Positions 5,281 through 5,410 of a DNA stretch of 5,410 bases are shown piece by piece. The first letter of the stretch is position 1. Each line of letters starts with the position of its first letter. A program made the position numbers and the translations under genes. The notes below the pieces were generated by a model. It was not told where the DNA came from. It made no database searches and saw only the letters and a program-made list of their open reading frames with translations. Source of the stretch: Undibacterium sp. (GTDB lineage Bacteria; Pseudomonadota; Gammaproteobacteria; Burkholderiales; Burkholderiaceae_D); NCBI GenBank assembly GCA_019752975.1, contig JAIELM010000040.1, positions 1-5,410 on the forward strand, given 5' to 3'.

Positions 5281-5410
5281 ATGAGCGACGCCCACGACCA
5301 ACACGAATCTGCGATTAAAACCCCTAAGCAACTCATCGTTGCAGTTATTGCCGCATTTGTGGTCCCCATTATTATCATTGTTTTGCTGGTGCAATATGTT
5401 TCTAGTGATA
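5281..5410 (+). CDS. Membrane-anchored protein, probably cytochrome c5-type (3' truncated)
   Basis: Only the first 43 codons are present; the frame is open at the right edge. The ATG is preceded by GAGG at 5272-5275, five nt away. The product starts with a short His/Asp/Glu-rich cytoplasmic segment (MSDAHDQHESAIKTPKQ), then a single hydrophobic helix at about residues 18-37 with P29 in it, then VSSD. This arrangement and the KTPKQLI motif match, from memory, the N-terminal anchor of c-type cytochromes (cytochrome c5 family) of Betaproteobacteria, which carry electrons in the periplasm towards terminal oxidases. No CxxCH heme motif is inside the visible part, so the assignment rests on the anchor only. 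Confidence 0.6.
   Translation, partial: MSDAHDQHESAIKTPKQLIVAVIAAFVVPIIIIVLLVQYVSSD

Overview
The window looks like ordinary chromosome of a Gram-negative proteobacterium with roughly balanced base composition. An outer-membrane TonB-dependent receptor shows there is an outer membrane. The cut gene at the right edge has an N-terminus I recognise from membrane-anchored cytochrome c5-type proteins of Betaproteobacteria, so my tentative placement is Burkholderiales (Oxalobacteraceae-like). That placement is inference, not proof.

Layout, left to right. (1) 1-1560, +: the C-terminal 519 codons of a TonB-dependent receptor, open at the left edge. (2) 1648-1740: a strong stem with T-rich flanks on both sides, probably a shared terminator for two convergent genes. 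(3) 1768-2544, -: a DTW-domain tRNA aminocarboxypropyltransferase (TapT/YfiP type), apparently read from a promoter so close to its ATG that the mRNA may be leaderless. (4) 2545-2813: a divergent intergenic region with an imperfect hexamer array and a perfect 7-bp hairpin. (5) 2814-3935, +: a secreted-type protein with a pre-peptidase-like beta domain, five RTX nonapeptides and two DUF4214-like units. (6) 3965-4657, -: a CheX-like protein (DUF3334-type) whose last residues resemble the CheY-binding tail of CheZ. (7) 4658-4894: non-coding, with several bulged hairpins. (8) 4895-4971, -: tRNA-Arg(CCG). (9) 4972-5280: divergent intergenic region with a terminator-like hairpin and a good sigma-70 promoter. 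(10) 5281-5410, +: the first 43 codons of a membrane-anchored protein, probably a cytochrome c, cut at the right edge.

The genes do not form an operon; most neighbours are convergent or divergent and appear to be independently transcribed housekeeping or surface genes. The most notable observation is the orphan chemotaxis-phosphatase-like protein at 3965-4657. It has the CheC/CheX active-site spacing E-x2-N-x22-P together with a CheZ-like C-terminal docking peptide on a flexible linker. This suggests that two otherwise separate CheY-phosphatase designs are combined in one protein. I see no CRISPR array, insertion sequence, integrase or defence system.
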